64,000 bases of DNA from assembly GCF_030397575.1 (NCBI RefSeq), contig NZ_JAPNXS010000005.1:62001-126000 (forward strand), in the 5' to 3' direction. Each line of letters starts with the position of its first letter. Positions within the stretch are counted from its first letter, which is position 1. A program made the position numbers and the translations under genes. Origin of the DNA: Psychromonas sp. 14N.309.X.WAT.B.A12. GTDB lineage: Bacteria > Pseudomonadota > Gammaproteobacteria > Enterobacterales > Psychromonadaceae. This document shows positions 46,596 through 54,802 of the stretch, piece by piece. The notes under the pieces are model-generated. The model was not told the DNA's origin and ran no database searches. It worked only from the letters and a program-made list of their open reading frames with translations.

Positions 46596-47228
46596 ATGAC
46601 AATAGAAATAACAAAGCCACGGCGTGGTAGACCGCCAAAAAATACGACTGATAATCGAGATACACGCGCAGAACTAATACGTAGCGGACTCGAACAACTG
46701 ACTGAAAGTGGATTTTCCGCATCAGGTATTGATCCTATATTGAAAAAAGTGGGCGTACCGAAAGGATCTTTTTACCATTACTTTAGTAGTAAAGAAGCTT
46801 TTGGTTTAGCCGTGATTGATAGTTATGCAAACTATTTTGCGCATAAACTGGATACATATTTATTAGATGAGAGCTATCCAGCACTCACCCGTATTGCTAA
46901 CTTTGTAGAAGATGCAAAGTCAGGATTGGCTTATCACCACTTTAAGCGCGGCTGTTTAATTGGCAACCTAGGTCAAGAAGTGGACTTGTTGCCTGAAAGC
47001 TTTCGCCCCATTTTAAGCCATGTTTTTATTACTTGGCAAAACCGTATAGCTGACTGTTTAGAGCTTGCAAAAGCAAACCATGATCTATCACAAAGCGCAA
47101 ACACGGAAAAGCTAGCAGAATACTTCTGGATTGGCTGGGAAGGTGCAGTCAGTCGAACACGATTAACACAAAATACGACACCAATAGATAACTATTTTCA
47201 TCATTTTATGACGGGATTACCCCGCTAA
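46596..47228 (+). CDS. acuR: TetR-family repressor AcuR
   Basis: A 210-aa TetR-type regulator. After a basic RGRPPKN N-terminal arm, the helix-turn-helix reads FSASGIDPILKKVGVPKGSFYHYFSSKEAFG (residues about 38-68, abbreviated as GVPKGSFYHYF). The C-terminal domain ends with WIGWEGAVSRTRLTQNTTPIDNYFHHF, the AcuR-type pattern. In Rhodobacter AcuR represses the acrylate-inducible acuRI operon and releases DNA on binding acrylate. A GTG at 46593 is an alternative start; neither start has a ribosome binding site, which fits a leaderless message. Identical operators precede this gene and acuI. Confidence 0.88.
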   Translation: MTIEITKPRRGRPPKNTTDNRDTRAELIRSGLEQLTESGFSASGIDPILKKVGVPKGSFYHYFSSKEAFGLAVIDSYANYFAHKLDTYLLDESYPALTRIANFVEDAKSGLAYHHFKRGCLIGNLGQEVDLLPESFRPILSHVFITWQNRIADCLELAKANHDLSQSANTEKLAEYFWIGWEGAVSRTRLTQNTTPIDNYFHHFMTGLPR

Positions 47229-47248
47229 AATTTATTTTCAATATTTAA

Positions 47249-47263
47249 TAGACGATCGGTCTA
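47249..47263 (+). promoter_or_regulatory. AcuR operator upstream of acuI
   Basis: TAGACGATCGGTCTA, identical over 15 bases to the sequence in the acuR promoter. It lies 14 bp before the acuI start codon and immediately before the AGGAG ribosome binding site. A TCTAAT -10-like hexamer overlaps it. Confidence 0.8.
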
Positions 47264-47276
47264 ATAGGAGCAATAT

Positions 47277-48260
47277 ATGTTCAAAGGCGTTTTAATTGAA
47301 AAAGATGAACAAGGATACCGTTCTGCTTTACAACAAATAGAAGAGAGTGTGTTACCGGAAGGTGATGTCACCATCAAAGTAGCTTATAGCACTCTGAACT
47401 ATAAAGATGCATTAGCAATCACAGGTAAAGGACCTGTTGTACGTAACTTCCCAATGATCCCCGGAATCGACCTCGTTGGTACAGTAGAAGAGACTGCTAG
47501 CGATAAATTTAAAGTCGGCGATCAGGTTTTACTTAACGGCTATGGTGTAGGTGAGGTTCATTGCGGCGGCCTCGCTGAGAAAGCACGATTAAACAGCGAT
47601 TGGTTAATTCCTTTACCTAATGCTTTTTCTGCTCGTCAGGCCATGTCCATTGGTACTGCTGGTTACACAGCTATGTTATGTGTGATTACATTAGAAAAAC
47701 ATGGCATTACTCCTGACAGTGGTGAAGTTTTAGTAACAGGAGCAAATGGTGGTGTTGGTAGCTTTGCTATTAGTATTTTAGCCAAACTAGGCTATCAAGT
47801 TGTGGCTTCTACTGGGCGTATGGAGCAAACCGAGTACCTCACCAAATTAGGGGCATCAGAGGTTATTGACCGTGCTTTATTAACTGAACCAGGCCGTCCA
47901 TTAGCCAAAGAGCGTTGGGCAGCAGCAATCGATGCAGCTGGCAGCCATACACTTGCTAACGTTTGTGCAAGCCTTAAATATGGTGGCGTAGTCGCTGCTT
48001 GTGGTTTAGCACAGGGTATGGATTTATCTACCACTGTTATGCCATTTATTCTACGTGGTATTACCTTAGCAGGTATTGATAGCGTAATGCGCCCAACAGC
48101 AGACAGGGTTGAAGCTTGGGATCGATTAGCTAATATTTTAGATGCATCAGTATTTGATGATATTGCCAAAGAGATTACGCTAGAAGAAACGATTGATACT
48201 GCTGAACAACTGATTCAAGGAAAAGTACGCGGACGCGTGGTTGTGAATATTGCAGGTTAG
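47277..48260 (+). CDS. acuI: Acryloyl-CoA reductase AcuI
   Basis: A 327-aa zinc-free medium-chain reductase of the YhdH/AcuI family that reduces toxic acryloyl-CoA to propionyl-CoA with NADPH. It has STLNYKDALAITGKGPVVR (residues 39-57) and FPMIPGIDLVGTVEE at the N-terminus, the nucleotide-binding VTGANGGVGSFAISIL (about residue 153) and the NADPH-discriminating TGRMEQ. Acryloyl-CoA arises from DMSP or from 3-hydroxypropionate. No DMSP lyase or demethylase gene is nearby, so here AcuI may serve detoxification. It follows acuR with its own operator. Confidence 0.9.
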   Translation: MFKGVLIEKDEQGYRSALQQIEESVLPEGDVTIKVAYSTLNYKDALAITGKGPVVRNFPMIPGIDLVGTVEETASDKFKVGDQVLLNGYGVGEVHCGGLAEKARLNSDWLIPLPNAFSARQAMSIGTAGYTAMLCVITLEKHGITPDSGEVLVTGANGGVGSFAISILAKLGYQVVASTGRMEQTEYLTKLGASEVIDRALLTEPGRPLAKERWAAAIDAAGSHTLANVCASLKYGGVVAACGLAQGMDLSTTVMPFILRGITLAGIDSVMRPTADRVEAWDRLANILDASVFDDIAKEITLEETIDTAEQLIQGKVRGRVVVNIAG

Positions 48261-48287
48261 CTTTGTAACAGGTAAGAACAAAAAATG

Positions 48288-48316
48288 AAATATGCCCACT
48301 TTATGTGGGCATATTT
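48288..48316. terminator. Bidirectional terminator between acuI and ald
   Basis: AAATATGCCCAC and GTGGGCATATTT form a 12-bp stem with loop TTTAT and are followed by a T run, with A residues on the other side. It serves acuI and, in reverse, ald. Confidence 0.92.
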
Positions 48317-48318
48317 TT

Positions 48319-49449
48319 TTAAGCAGAAAAAGGGGTCGCTAATGCTTCATCTGGAGATACAAAAGGAATATTTAAGCTTTCAGACACGCTAAGGTTAGTC
48401 ACTTTACCATGCATTACATTTAAACCATTTTTCAAATGTTTATCTGTTAATAAAGCGTCTTTATAACCTAACTTAGCAAGACGTAATATATACGGTAATG
48501 TCGCGTTATTAAGCGCAAATGCAGAGGTTCTAGCAACAGCTCCAGGCATATTTGCTACACAATAATGCACTACATCATCAACAATGTAAGTTGGATCACT
48601 ATGCGTTGTTGCTTTGGACGTAGCAAAACACCCACCTTGATCAATGGCAACATCCACTACTGCAGAGCCAGCACGCATTTTTTTAATCATTTCTGCACTT
48701 ACTAATTTAGGTGCCGCAGCCCCCGGGATTAATACACCACCGATCACTAAATCAGCATCTAAAACTAATGATTCAAGGTTATATTTATTAGAGTAAGCGG
48801 TTTTAATAGTGGAACCAAATTGTGCATTTACTTTACGTAGGGTATCAATATTGTTGTCAACAATGGTAGTGTCTGCCCCTAATCCAATTGCCATCTGTGC
48901 TGCATTACAACCGACAACACCACCACCAATAATTACTACTTTAGCTGGTGCAACTCCCGCAACACCACCTAACAATAAACCCACACCACCATGTGACTTC
49001 TCTAAACATGCAGCGCCTGCTTGAATAGACATACGTCCAGCCACTTCCGACATTGGGGCTAATAACGGTAAGCTACCATTATCACTGGTCACGGTTTCAT
49101 AAGCGATGCAAACTGCTTTACTATCAATTAGGTCTTGAGTTTGCGCAGGATCAGGAGCTAAATGTAAATAAGTAAATAATAATTGATCAGGGCGCAACAT
49201 TGCACGCTCAACAGCTAATGGCTCTTTTACTTTTACAATCATCTCTGATTGAGCAAAAACCTCTTCAGCTGTCGCAAGTATTATTGCACCTGCATCAATA
49301 TATTCTTGGTCACTACAGGCAATTCCTTGACCTGCTGATTGTTGGATATAAACCGTATGCCCTGCTGATGTAACTTCTTTAACACTAGCTGGTGTCATAC
49401 CTACACGGTACTCGTGAACTTTAATCTCTTTTGGTACGCCGATAATCAT
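48319..49449 (-). CDS. ald: Alanine dehydrogenase
   Basis: Ald oxidatively deaminates L-alanine to pyruvate and ammonia with NAD. The 376-aa protein has the standard features: MIIGVPKEIKVHEYRVGMTP at the start, MSEVAGRMSIQAGA (about 133-146), the NAD loop VVIIGGGVVGCNAAQMAIGLGA (about 170-191, abbreviated GGGVVG) and ANMPGAVARTSAFALNNATLPY near 298. GGAG lies 6 bases before the ATG. It is divergent from an Lrp-type regulator. In taurine-degrading bacteria Ald regenerates the pyruvate used by Tpa, which matches the neighbouring genes. Confidence 0.96.
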   Translation of the reverse strand: MIIGVPKEIKVHEYRVGMTPASVKEVTSAGHTVYIQQSAGQGIACSDQEYIDAGAIILATAEEVFAQSEMIVKVKEPLAVERAMLRPDQLLFTYLHLAPDPAQTQDLIDSKAVCIAYETVTSDNGSLPLLAPMSEVAGRMSIQAGAACLEKSHGGVGLLLGGVAGVAPAKVVIIGGGVVGCNAAQMAIGLGADTTIVDNNIDTLRKVNAQFGSTIKTAYSNKYNLESLVLDADLVIGGVLIPGAAAPKLVSAEMIKKMRAGSAVVDVAIDQGGCFATSKATTHSDPTYIVDDVVHYCVANMPGAVARTSAFALNNATLPYILRLAKLGYKDALLTDKHLKNGLNVMHGKVTNLSVSESLNIPFVSPDEALATPFSA

Positions 49450-49628
49450 ATACTGCTCCTTAGAATGATAGTGACTTGTTTAATAAATAAGCGTTATCAA
49501 CAGTATAAAGATTAATAAATAGTTTTATTCGCTCTATTTTTTTATTTTTCTGTATTTTTATAGATTAAAATATTACATATAAGTATTATTGCAGTTAATA
49601 ATTTTACGATATTGAAAGGATGCAGTTT

Positions 49629-50093
49629 ATGTCACTAGATAGGATAGATAGAAATATATTACGAGAGTTGCAAAAAAATGGCCGAATTTCGAATGTAGAA
49701 TTATCTCAAAAAATTGGGTTAAGCCCAACACCTTGTTTAGAGCGGGTTAAACGTTTAGAAAAGCAAAAAGTCATTCAATCTTATACCGCTCTACTTGATC
49801 CTGAGCATTTAGGCGCCTCTTTACTCGTCTATATTGAGTTAACCTTAAAACGTTCTAGCCCAGATGTATTTGAACGCTTTAATGAAGCAGCGAAACAACT
49901 AGACTCAATCTTAGAATGTCATCTGGTTTCTGGTGATTTTGATTACCTCTTAAAAACCCGAGTTGCAGATATGTCAGCTTATAGAAAAGTACTCAGTGAA
50001 ACACTATTATCACTGCCTAATATTAAAAGCTCTAAAACCTATGTTGTAATGGAAGAGGTAAAATACCTCACCACTATCAATATTCCTAATTAA
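49629..50093 (+). CDS. Lrp/AsnC-family regulator, probable AldR
   Basis: A 154-aa leucine-responsive-type regulator. The N-terminal helix-turn-helix (MSLDRIDRNILRELQKNGRI, then LSQKIGLSPTPCLERVKRLE) is followed by a RAM ligand domain (LLVYIELTLKRSSPDVFERF, HLVSGDFDYLLKTRV). The ATG at 49629 is chosen because AAGGA lies 9 bases upstream; the ATG at 49620 overlaps that site. Its divergence from ald, across 179 bp, is the classical arrangement of an alanine-responsive activator of ald. It is highly similar in pattern to Lrp itself, so it could also be a global Lrp paralogue. Confidence 0.9.
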   Translation: MSLDRIDRNILRELQKNGRISNVELSQKIGLSPTPCLERVKRLEKQKVIQSYTALLDPEHLGASLLVYIELTLKRSSPDVFERFNEAAKQLDSILECHLVSGDFDYLLKTRVADMSAYRKVLSETLLSLPNIKSSKTYVVMEEVKYLTTINIPN

Positions 50094-50130
50094 TCAATAC
50101 TAGTATAACCATCCAAATAAGCACTGACTT

Positions 50131-50157
50131 GATAGACCTTAAACGTTAAGGCCTATC
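50131..50157. terminator. Hairpin between the Lrp-type gene and the SDR gene
   Basis: GATAGACCTTAA and TTAAGGCCTATC form a 12-bp stem with one imperfect pair between two convergent genes. There is no strong T run on either side, so it is a probable but weak terminator. Confidence 0.5.
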
Positions 50158-50172
50158 AATAATTTAAGGTGT

Positions 50173-50940
50173 TTATTTTTTTACAATTTTAAAATTGTCC
50201 CACGCCTGTGATGTTGGCATAACTTCTAAACTGTTAATATTAAGATGCGCAGGCTGCTCCGCTATCCATAAAATAATATCTGCAATATCTTCTGGTTGAA
50301 TCGCGTTAGCGCCTTGATAGATTTGATCATACTTATTTTGGTCGCCATTAAATCGAACCAAACTAAACTCACTCTCAGCCATACCTGGCTCCAAGCTCGT
50401 CACTCGAATACCTGTGCCTGCAAAATCACTACGTAGATTACGTGAGAACTGTGCAACAAAGGCTTTACTTGCGCCATATACATGACTACCAGGATATGCC
50501 CAGTTACCAGCAATGCTTGCCAAGTTAATAATAGTTGAAGAAGGTTGTGCTTTTAAAGTCGCTAAAAAACTGTGAGTCACATTGACTAAACCTGTGACAT
50601 TAGTATCAATCATAGTATGCCAATCAGATAGTTTTGCTTGATCAGCTGGCTCCGCTCCTAATGCAAGACCCGCATTATTCACTAGAATTGCTACTTGTTT
50701 AAACGCATCCGGTAAGTTGCTAGTAAATTCAGCAACCGCTTCGCTACTACGAACATCTAACACCGCATAATAAACACTAGTTAAAGGTGATAACTCTTCG
50801 GTCAATGCCTTTAAGCGCTCTTCTCTTCTACCGGTAATAACTAAAGGGTAACCCTGTTGGGCAAATTTTTTCGCCGTTGCTAAACCAAAACCAGCTGTTG
50901 CACCGGTAATAAGTACTACAGGACGTTGTGATGCAGTCAT
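50173..50940 (-). CDS. isfD: Short-chain reductase, YdfG/IsfD type
   Basis: A 255-aa NADP-dependent short-chain dehydrogenase. TGATAGFG (residues 13-20) is the cofactor loop, followed by TGRREER for NADPH preference and NNAGLALG (about 89-96). The catalytic Ser is in LASIAGNWAYPG, and Tyr/Lys are in VYGASKAF. It resembles YdfG (malonic semialdehyde and 3-hydroxy acid reductase), the group that includes IsfD, the sulfoacetaldehyde reductase that makes isethionate. Its position directly after tpa favours sulfoacetaldehyde as substrate. Malonic semialdehyde is the alternative, so the symbol is provisional. Confidence 0.7.
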   Translation of the reverse strand: MTASQRPVVLITGATAGFGLATAKKFAQQGYPLVITGRREERLKALTEELSPLTSVYYAVLDVRSSEAVAEFTSNLPDAFKQVAILVNNAGLALGAEPADQAKLSDWHTMIDTNVTGLVNVTHSFLATLKAQPSSTIINLASIAGNWAYPGSHVYGASKAFVAQFSRNLRSDFAGTGIRVTSLEPGMAESEFSLVRFNGDQNKYDQIYQGANAIQPEDIADIILWIAEQPAHLNINSLEVMPTSQAWDNFKIVKK

Positions 50941-51014
50941 ATCGAATTCCTTAAAAATACAAATGAGAATGTATCCAGTTGCTTAATTTAAAACCCTGAA
51001 CACCTATAATAGAG

Positions 51015-51056
51015 AGCAGTAAGATAAAGTTAAATAACAATCTTTACCTTACTGCT
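51015..51056 (-). terminator. Hairpin between tpa and the reductase gene
   Basis: Read leftwards, AGCAGTAAGGTAAAG pairs with CTTTATCTTACTGCT (15 bp, one G-U) around a 12-base loop. CTCTATTAT follows rather than a T run. It may protect the tpa transcript or reduce read-through into the reductase gene. Confidence 0.5.
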
Positions 51057-51089
51057 ATTAATCCCGCTTAGATAGGGGCAATTAATAGA

Positions 51090-52460
51090 TTAAAGATCTG
51101 TAAACTCAGTAAATACAGCATCTAATGTATCAACAATAAAATCAGCTTCTTCATGTGTTAACGTTAATACAGGGCAGAAACATAGGGTATTATTTAGATA
51201 TTTAAACGAACGGTTAGTACGTCCGATAATTAACCCTTTTTTCATACATGCACCAGCAATTTTAACGGTTACCGTTTCAGCAACAGGTGTTTTAAGCTCT
51301 TTATCGCTGACGAGTTCGATACCTAGTAACAAGCCTTTACCGCGTACATCGCCAATAATGGCATGTTTTTCCGCTAAACCATGGAATTTTTCTAATAAGT
51401 AATCCCCCATTACAGCACAGTTTTCAACTAGATTTTCTCGTTCTAAAATAGCTAAATTTGCAAGTGCTGCTGCAGGGCCTGCTGTGCAACCTGCGTATGT
51501 ACTAACATCACGGAAGTACATTTCACGATCATCCCCTTCCGACAAAAACTCTTCGAAGATGGCTTCTGTAGTCACTACACATGAAATGGCTGCGTAACTA
51601 GATGCTACCCCTTTTGCTAGCGTCACAATGTCAGGCTTTATACCGTAGTGCTGGTAACCAAACCACTCTCCCGTTCTGCCCATGCCACATACCACTTCAT
51701 CAATATGAACTAACACGTTATATTTTTTACAGATTTCCATCACCGCAGGCCAGTAGCCATCAGGAGGAGTTATCACACCGCCACCCGCGGTAATTGGTTC
51801 AAAAATAACAGCACCTACCGTATCAGGCCCTTCTCTTAGGATCACTTTTTCTAGTTCTTTTGCCGCTAAAATACCGTAATTAGCCACATTACCAAATTGA
51901 CTGCGGTACTCACAACAATGTGGAAATTCAACAAAACCAGAAGCAAATGGACCGTAATGTTGACGGCGCTCTTCTTGCCCTGTTGCACTTAGCGTACCGA
52001 TCGTTGAACCATGATAATCACGCTCACGATATAATATTTTATGTTTCTTCCCACCATATTTTTGCTGGGAAATTTGACGTACAATTTTAAACGCTTTTTC
52101 ATTGGCTTCAGAGCCTGAGCTTGCGTAATAAACACGGCTCAAACCAGGCATTTTCTCTAATAATTTTTCAGAGAATTCAGCTGCAGGTTCAGTACCTGCA
52201 GTACTTGCAAAGAAATTAAGTTTAGCTATTTGATCGCGTACTGCATCTGCAATTTCTGTACGTCCATAGCCTACATTCACACACCAAACACCACCTGATG
52301 AAGCATCAAGGTAACTGTTTCCCTTAGCATCCCAAACGCGAGACCCTTCACCCTTCACCATCACTAATGGGTCTTGATTTTTTAATACACTATGTTGACT
52401 CAAATGGTGCCATACGTGGTTACGATCTCGTTCGATTAACGTGCGTGTTTGTGCTTCCAT
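51090..52460 (-). CDS. tpa: Taurine--pyruvate aminotransferase
   Basis: A 456-aa class III PLP aminotransferase that moves the amino group of taurine to pyruvate, giving sulfoacetaldehyde and alanine. The whole length follows the Tpa pattern: WHHLSQH near the start, DASSGGVWCVNVGYGR, YYASSGSEANEKAFK, KYGGKKHKILYRERDYHGST, FVEFPHCCEYRSQFG, HIDEVVCGMGRTGEWFGYQ and the PLP Lys in TLAKGVASSYA. The HCCEYRS segment in particular matches characterised Tpa proteins from memory and argues against beta-alanine or GABA transaminases. A strong AAGGAG precedes the ATG. AGAGCCANNTTTT motifs lie upstream. Confidence 0.87.
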   Translation of the reverse strand: MEAQTRTLIERDRNHVWHHLSQHSVLKNQDPLVMVKGEGSRVWDAKGNSYLDASSGGVWCVNVGYGRTEIADAVRDQIAKLNFFASTAGTEPAAEFSEKLLEKMPGLSRVYYASSGSEANEKAFKIVRQISQQKYGGKKHKILYRERDYHGSTIGTLSATGQEERRQHYGPFASGFVEFPHCCEYRSQFGNVANYGILAAKELEKVILREGPDTVGAVIFEPITAGGGVITPPDGYWPAVMEICKKYNVLVHIDEVVCGMGRTGEWFGYQHYGIKPDIVTLAKGVASSYAAISCVVTTEAIFEEFLSEGDDREMYFRDVSTYAGCTAGPAAALANLAILERENLVENCAVMGDYLLEKFHGLAEKHAIIGDVRGKGLLLGIELVSDKELKTPVAETVTVKIAGACMKKGLIIGRTNRSFKYLNNTLCFCPVLTLTHEEADFIVDTLDAVFTEFTDL

Positions 52461-52487
52461 CTGCCCTTCTCCTTGAATTAATGTGTC

Positions 52488-52518
52488 ATACCAATTTTGT
52501 TGATTATGTGATTGGTAT
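52488..52518. repeat. End-only remnant of the ATACCAATTA repeat
   Basis: ATACCAATT (52488-52496) and TGATTGGTAT (52509-52518) are the two ends of the dispersed repeat, separated by only 12 bases. The body of about 140 bp is missing. It lies 28 bp upstream of tpa and would form a hairpin in a leader transcript. Confidence 0.65.
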
Positions 52519-52585
52519 AAATATCGTCCATTTCACATTAACTTAGAAATAAAGTCTTTCCCTAGCACCAGCTGAATTATTCGAT

Positions 52586-52599
52586 AGAGCCAGATTTTT
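52586..52599 (+). promoter_or_regulatory. Candidate TauR site 1
   Basis: AGAGCCAGATTTTT, matching the proposed motif AGAGCCANNTTTT. It lies in the divergent tpa-tauE gap and forms an 8-bp inverted pair (TAGAGCCA/TGGCTCTA) with site 2. Confidence 0.4.
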
Positions 52600-52624
52600 A
52601 TCTTGGATATCTCTCAATTTATAG

Positions 52625-52638
52625 AAAAACATGGCTCT
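52625..52638 (-). promoter_or_regulatory. Candidate TauR site 2
   Basis: On the minus strand this reads AGAGCCATGTTTTT. It faces site 1 at a centre-to-centre distance of about four helical turns. A third copy lies upstream of the MocR-type regulator gene at 60599. Confidence 0.4.
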
Positions 52639-52721
52639 ACAATTAATCATTTTTGGCCCTACTCTTACCTTTCAAATGCAAGGATAGTAGCCTCGAAAAT
52701 TACTAATATTAAGGAAGATAA

Positions 52722-53459
52722 GTGGAACAAATTTGGTACGTAATGCCTATTGTAATCTTTGCAGCGATAGTCCGAGGCTATAGTGGTTTTGGCTTTGCTG
52801 TCATTGCAGTGGTTGGTTTAAATTTCTTTTTTGAACCTCAGCAAAGTGTCGCTATTGTATTGTCTCTAGATGTCCTGTGCAGTATTAATCTGTGGAAACA
52901 AGCGGTTAAACAGGCAGACTTCCCGACTCTTCGTAAACTTATCTTCGGTGCTATCTTAGGCCTACCAATCGGTTATTGCTTCCTATTACTGATTCCAGCA
53001 GAGATTTTAAAACTACTTATTTGCGTAGCGATCCTCGGCTTGGCATTATTGCTTTTTTCTAGCTTTAGACCATTTAATGCCGATAAAAATAGCAGCAAGA
53101 TAGGCTTTGGTGTGGCCGCTGGAGCAGGGACAGCAAGCGCTTCGATTGGTGGACCAATGATAGTTTATTATATGTTATCTAGTCATTTGAGTACCAGTAC
53201 ACAGCGTGCCACTATGATCTTGTTTTTCATTGCAAGTGAAGGCCTTGCGGTAATCTCGCTAATCAGTGGAGGGTTAACCGATAGTACCTTACCCACCGCA
53301 GTATTAGTCTTAATCCTACCGGCGCTGATTGCCGTGAAATATGGTCAGTACTTATTTAACAAAAAGCCTCCAACATCATTAAAAAGCTTTGCTTTACCGA
53401 TCATGGTAGTGGTTGCACTGTTAGGCATGGCTAATAGCTTTGTCACTTTGACGGCTTAA
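52722..53459 (+). CDS. tauE: TauE/SafE-family membrane exporter
   Basis: A 245-aa integral membrane protein with about seven to eight spans. It starts with GTG behind AAGGA. The repeated family pattern is visible: AAIVRGYSGFGFAVIAVVGLNFFFEPQQ at the start (landmark RGYSGFGFA), and GVAAGAGTASASIGGPMIVYYMLSS (about residues 125-149, landmark ASIGGPM). Members export sulfite, sulfoacetate or isethionate (TauE, SafE, IsfE). Divergent from tpa across a region with two motif copies, it probably exports the sulfonate product of taurine deamination, though exact substrate is inferred. Confidence 0.82.
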   Translation: MEQIWYVMPIVIFAAIVRGYSGFGFAVIAVVGLNFFFEPQQSVAIVLSLDVLCSINLWKQAVKQADFPTLRKLIFGAILGLPIGYCFLLLIPAEILKLLICVAILGLALLLFSSFRPFNADKNSSKIGFGVAAGAGTASASIGGPMIVYYMLSSHLSTSTQRATMILFFIASEGLAVISLISGGLTDSTLPTAVLVLILPALIAVKYGQYLFNKKPPTSLKSFALPIMVVVALLGMANSFVTLTA

Positions 53460-53480
53460 GATGTAAACCTGAAAAATTTA

Positions 53481-53513
53481 AAGCCCTGCATAAACTCGGT
53501 TTATGCAGGGCTT
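53481..53513. terminator. Terminator after the TauE-type gene
   Basis: AAGCCCTGCATAAAC and GTTTATGCAGGGCTT form a perfect 15-bp stem with a three-base loop. The T-rich side is on the leftward strand; rightwards only ATAACAAG follows. It most likely works mainly as an mRNA end or bidirectionally. Confidence 0.8.
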
Positions 53514-53524
53514 ATAACAAGTGG

Positions 53525-53707
53525 TTAGCAAACTGAAAAGGCGCTTCCGCCCGACTTCGAAGTTATAGACAGAGAAGCAACAGAAGGTGATGACAAATAG
53601 CCACTGATATTGGTGACATCGATACTGCTTTTAAACACTTCAAATAAAGATTGGCCATTGGGTGAAAGCTCGATATTGTCCAATACTAATAGCGTCCTCA
53701 GAAACAA
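53525..53707 (-). pseudogene. Possible remnant of a secreted-protein gene
   Basis: A 60-codon frame without a good ribosome binding site whose product contains LDNIELSPNGQSLFEVFKSS and a Ser-rich C-terminus ending FSVC. The adjacent frame upstream (about 53695-53760) also reads protein-like (TTPAIEFVKAKLFVSED), suggesting a longer gene broken by a frameshift. The rest of the 53460-54075 gap shows no gene. No family was recognised and it may be chance. Confidence 0.3.
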
Positions 53708-54075
53708 AAAGCTTGGCCTTTACAAACTCTATAGCGGGTGTTGTTGTATTAATGAGATAACTTAGTCAATCGCTCGGTGTTTTTGCAGAAACATCGGCGC
53801 TTAATAAAAGAGTCGCAGCGACTAAGCTTGTTGAATATTTTTTAAATATTTTAAGGCTCCCTTCCAATTAAAATTATCAGTAATACTTTTCTTCAAAAAG
53901 CAATAAAGCGTAAGTTGATCGCAACTTTAGGTTCATGTGAACTTTATAATGTTTTTGACAGGATTAAGGTGTTCGTATGAAAGAAAACTGGCTAAAACAT
54001 TCATCATTTGATGACACATTCTTGTCATACTTATTTGAGAAGCTATATTGATACTTAAATGGGGATAAAAAAATT

Positions 54076-54783
54076 ATGTTAATTACTGCACATCGAGGCT
54101 TATCTAGCGTAGCCCCAGAAAATACCTTAATTGCCATTCAGAAAGCCATTGAACTAGGGGCCAAGTCGGTAGAGATAGATGTACAGATTAGCAGGGATGG
54201 TGTGCCCGTTGTGATTCATGACTTTACCGTTAATCGATGTACCAATGGACGAGGCTTAGTGCAAGATATCGATTATCAGGATTTAGCTCGGTTAGATGCT
54301 GGATTATGGTTTTCCGATGAATATGAAAATGAACATATCCCTACTTTAGCCGCGGTGCTAGCACTGATAAAGAAACACGGTATCGCCTTAAACATAGAGT
54401 TAAAAATACAAAATGAAATACATATATTGGCTCTCTGCGAACAAGTAATCGCCGTTATTGAGGCCAGTAAAGTCACTACTGGACAATTAGTGTTCTCAAG
54501 TTTTCAACATCAAGCTTTATTATTATTAAAACGCCTTAAACCAAGTATTCGTCGCTCTCAGTTATGGGAAAAAATTCCTGATAATGCCTTAAAAATGCTA
54601 GAAGATATCTATGCCTTCAGTGTCAATTGTGATTACCGTTTTTTAAAAAAAGAACAAGCCATTAAAATCAAACAGGCGGGCTATCAAATACATTGTTATA
54701 CGATTAATGATCCAGCATTAATTGAGCCACTAAGGCCCTTACATGTGGATAATATTATTACCGACTGGCCGCAACGCTTTTAA
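54076..54783 (+). CDS. Glycerophosphodiester phosphodiesterase (GDPD family)
   Basis: A 235-aa cytoplasmic GDPD that splits glycerophosphodiesters into glycerol 3-phosphate and an alcohol, comparable to UgpQ (no signal peptide, unlike GlpQ). The active site is complete: HRGLSSVAPENT (residues 5-16), the metal-binding SVEIDVQ (E and D), VIHDFTVNRCTNGRG (His and Asp), and LNIELKIQ. C-terminal YTINDP and DNIITDWPQ are also typical. It is followed 19 bp later by a DeoR-type regulator that probably controls it. Confidence 0.92.
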   Translation: MLITAHRGLSSVAPENTLIAIQKAIELGAKSVEIDVQISRDGVPVVIHDFTVNRCTNGRGLVQDIDYQDLARLDAGLWFSDEYENEHIPTLAAVLALIKKHGIALNIELKIQNEIHILALCEQVIAVIEASKVTTGQLVFSSFQHQALLLLKRLKPSIRRSQLWEKIPDNALKMLEDIYAFSVNCDYRFLKKEQAIKIKQAGYQIHCYTINDPALIEPLRPLHVDNIITDWPQRF

Positions 54784-54802
54784 GTATGAGGTGAGCATCA
54801 AG

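Noticed and set aside
51090-52460. Beta-alanine or GABA aminotransferase instead of Tpa
   Set aside because: The HCCEYRS and KYGGKKHKILYRERDYHG segments fit Tpa far better, and Ald, TauE and a TauR-like regulator are linked. It is not fully excluded without an assay.
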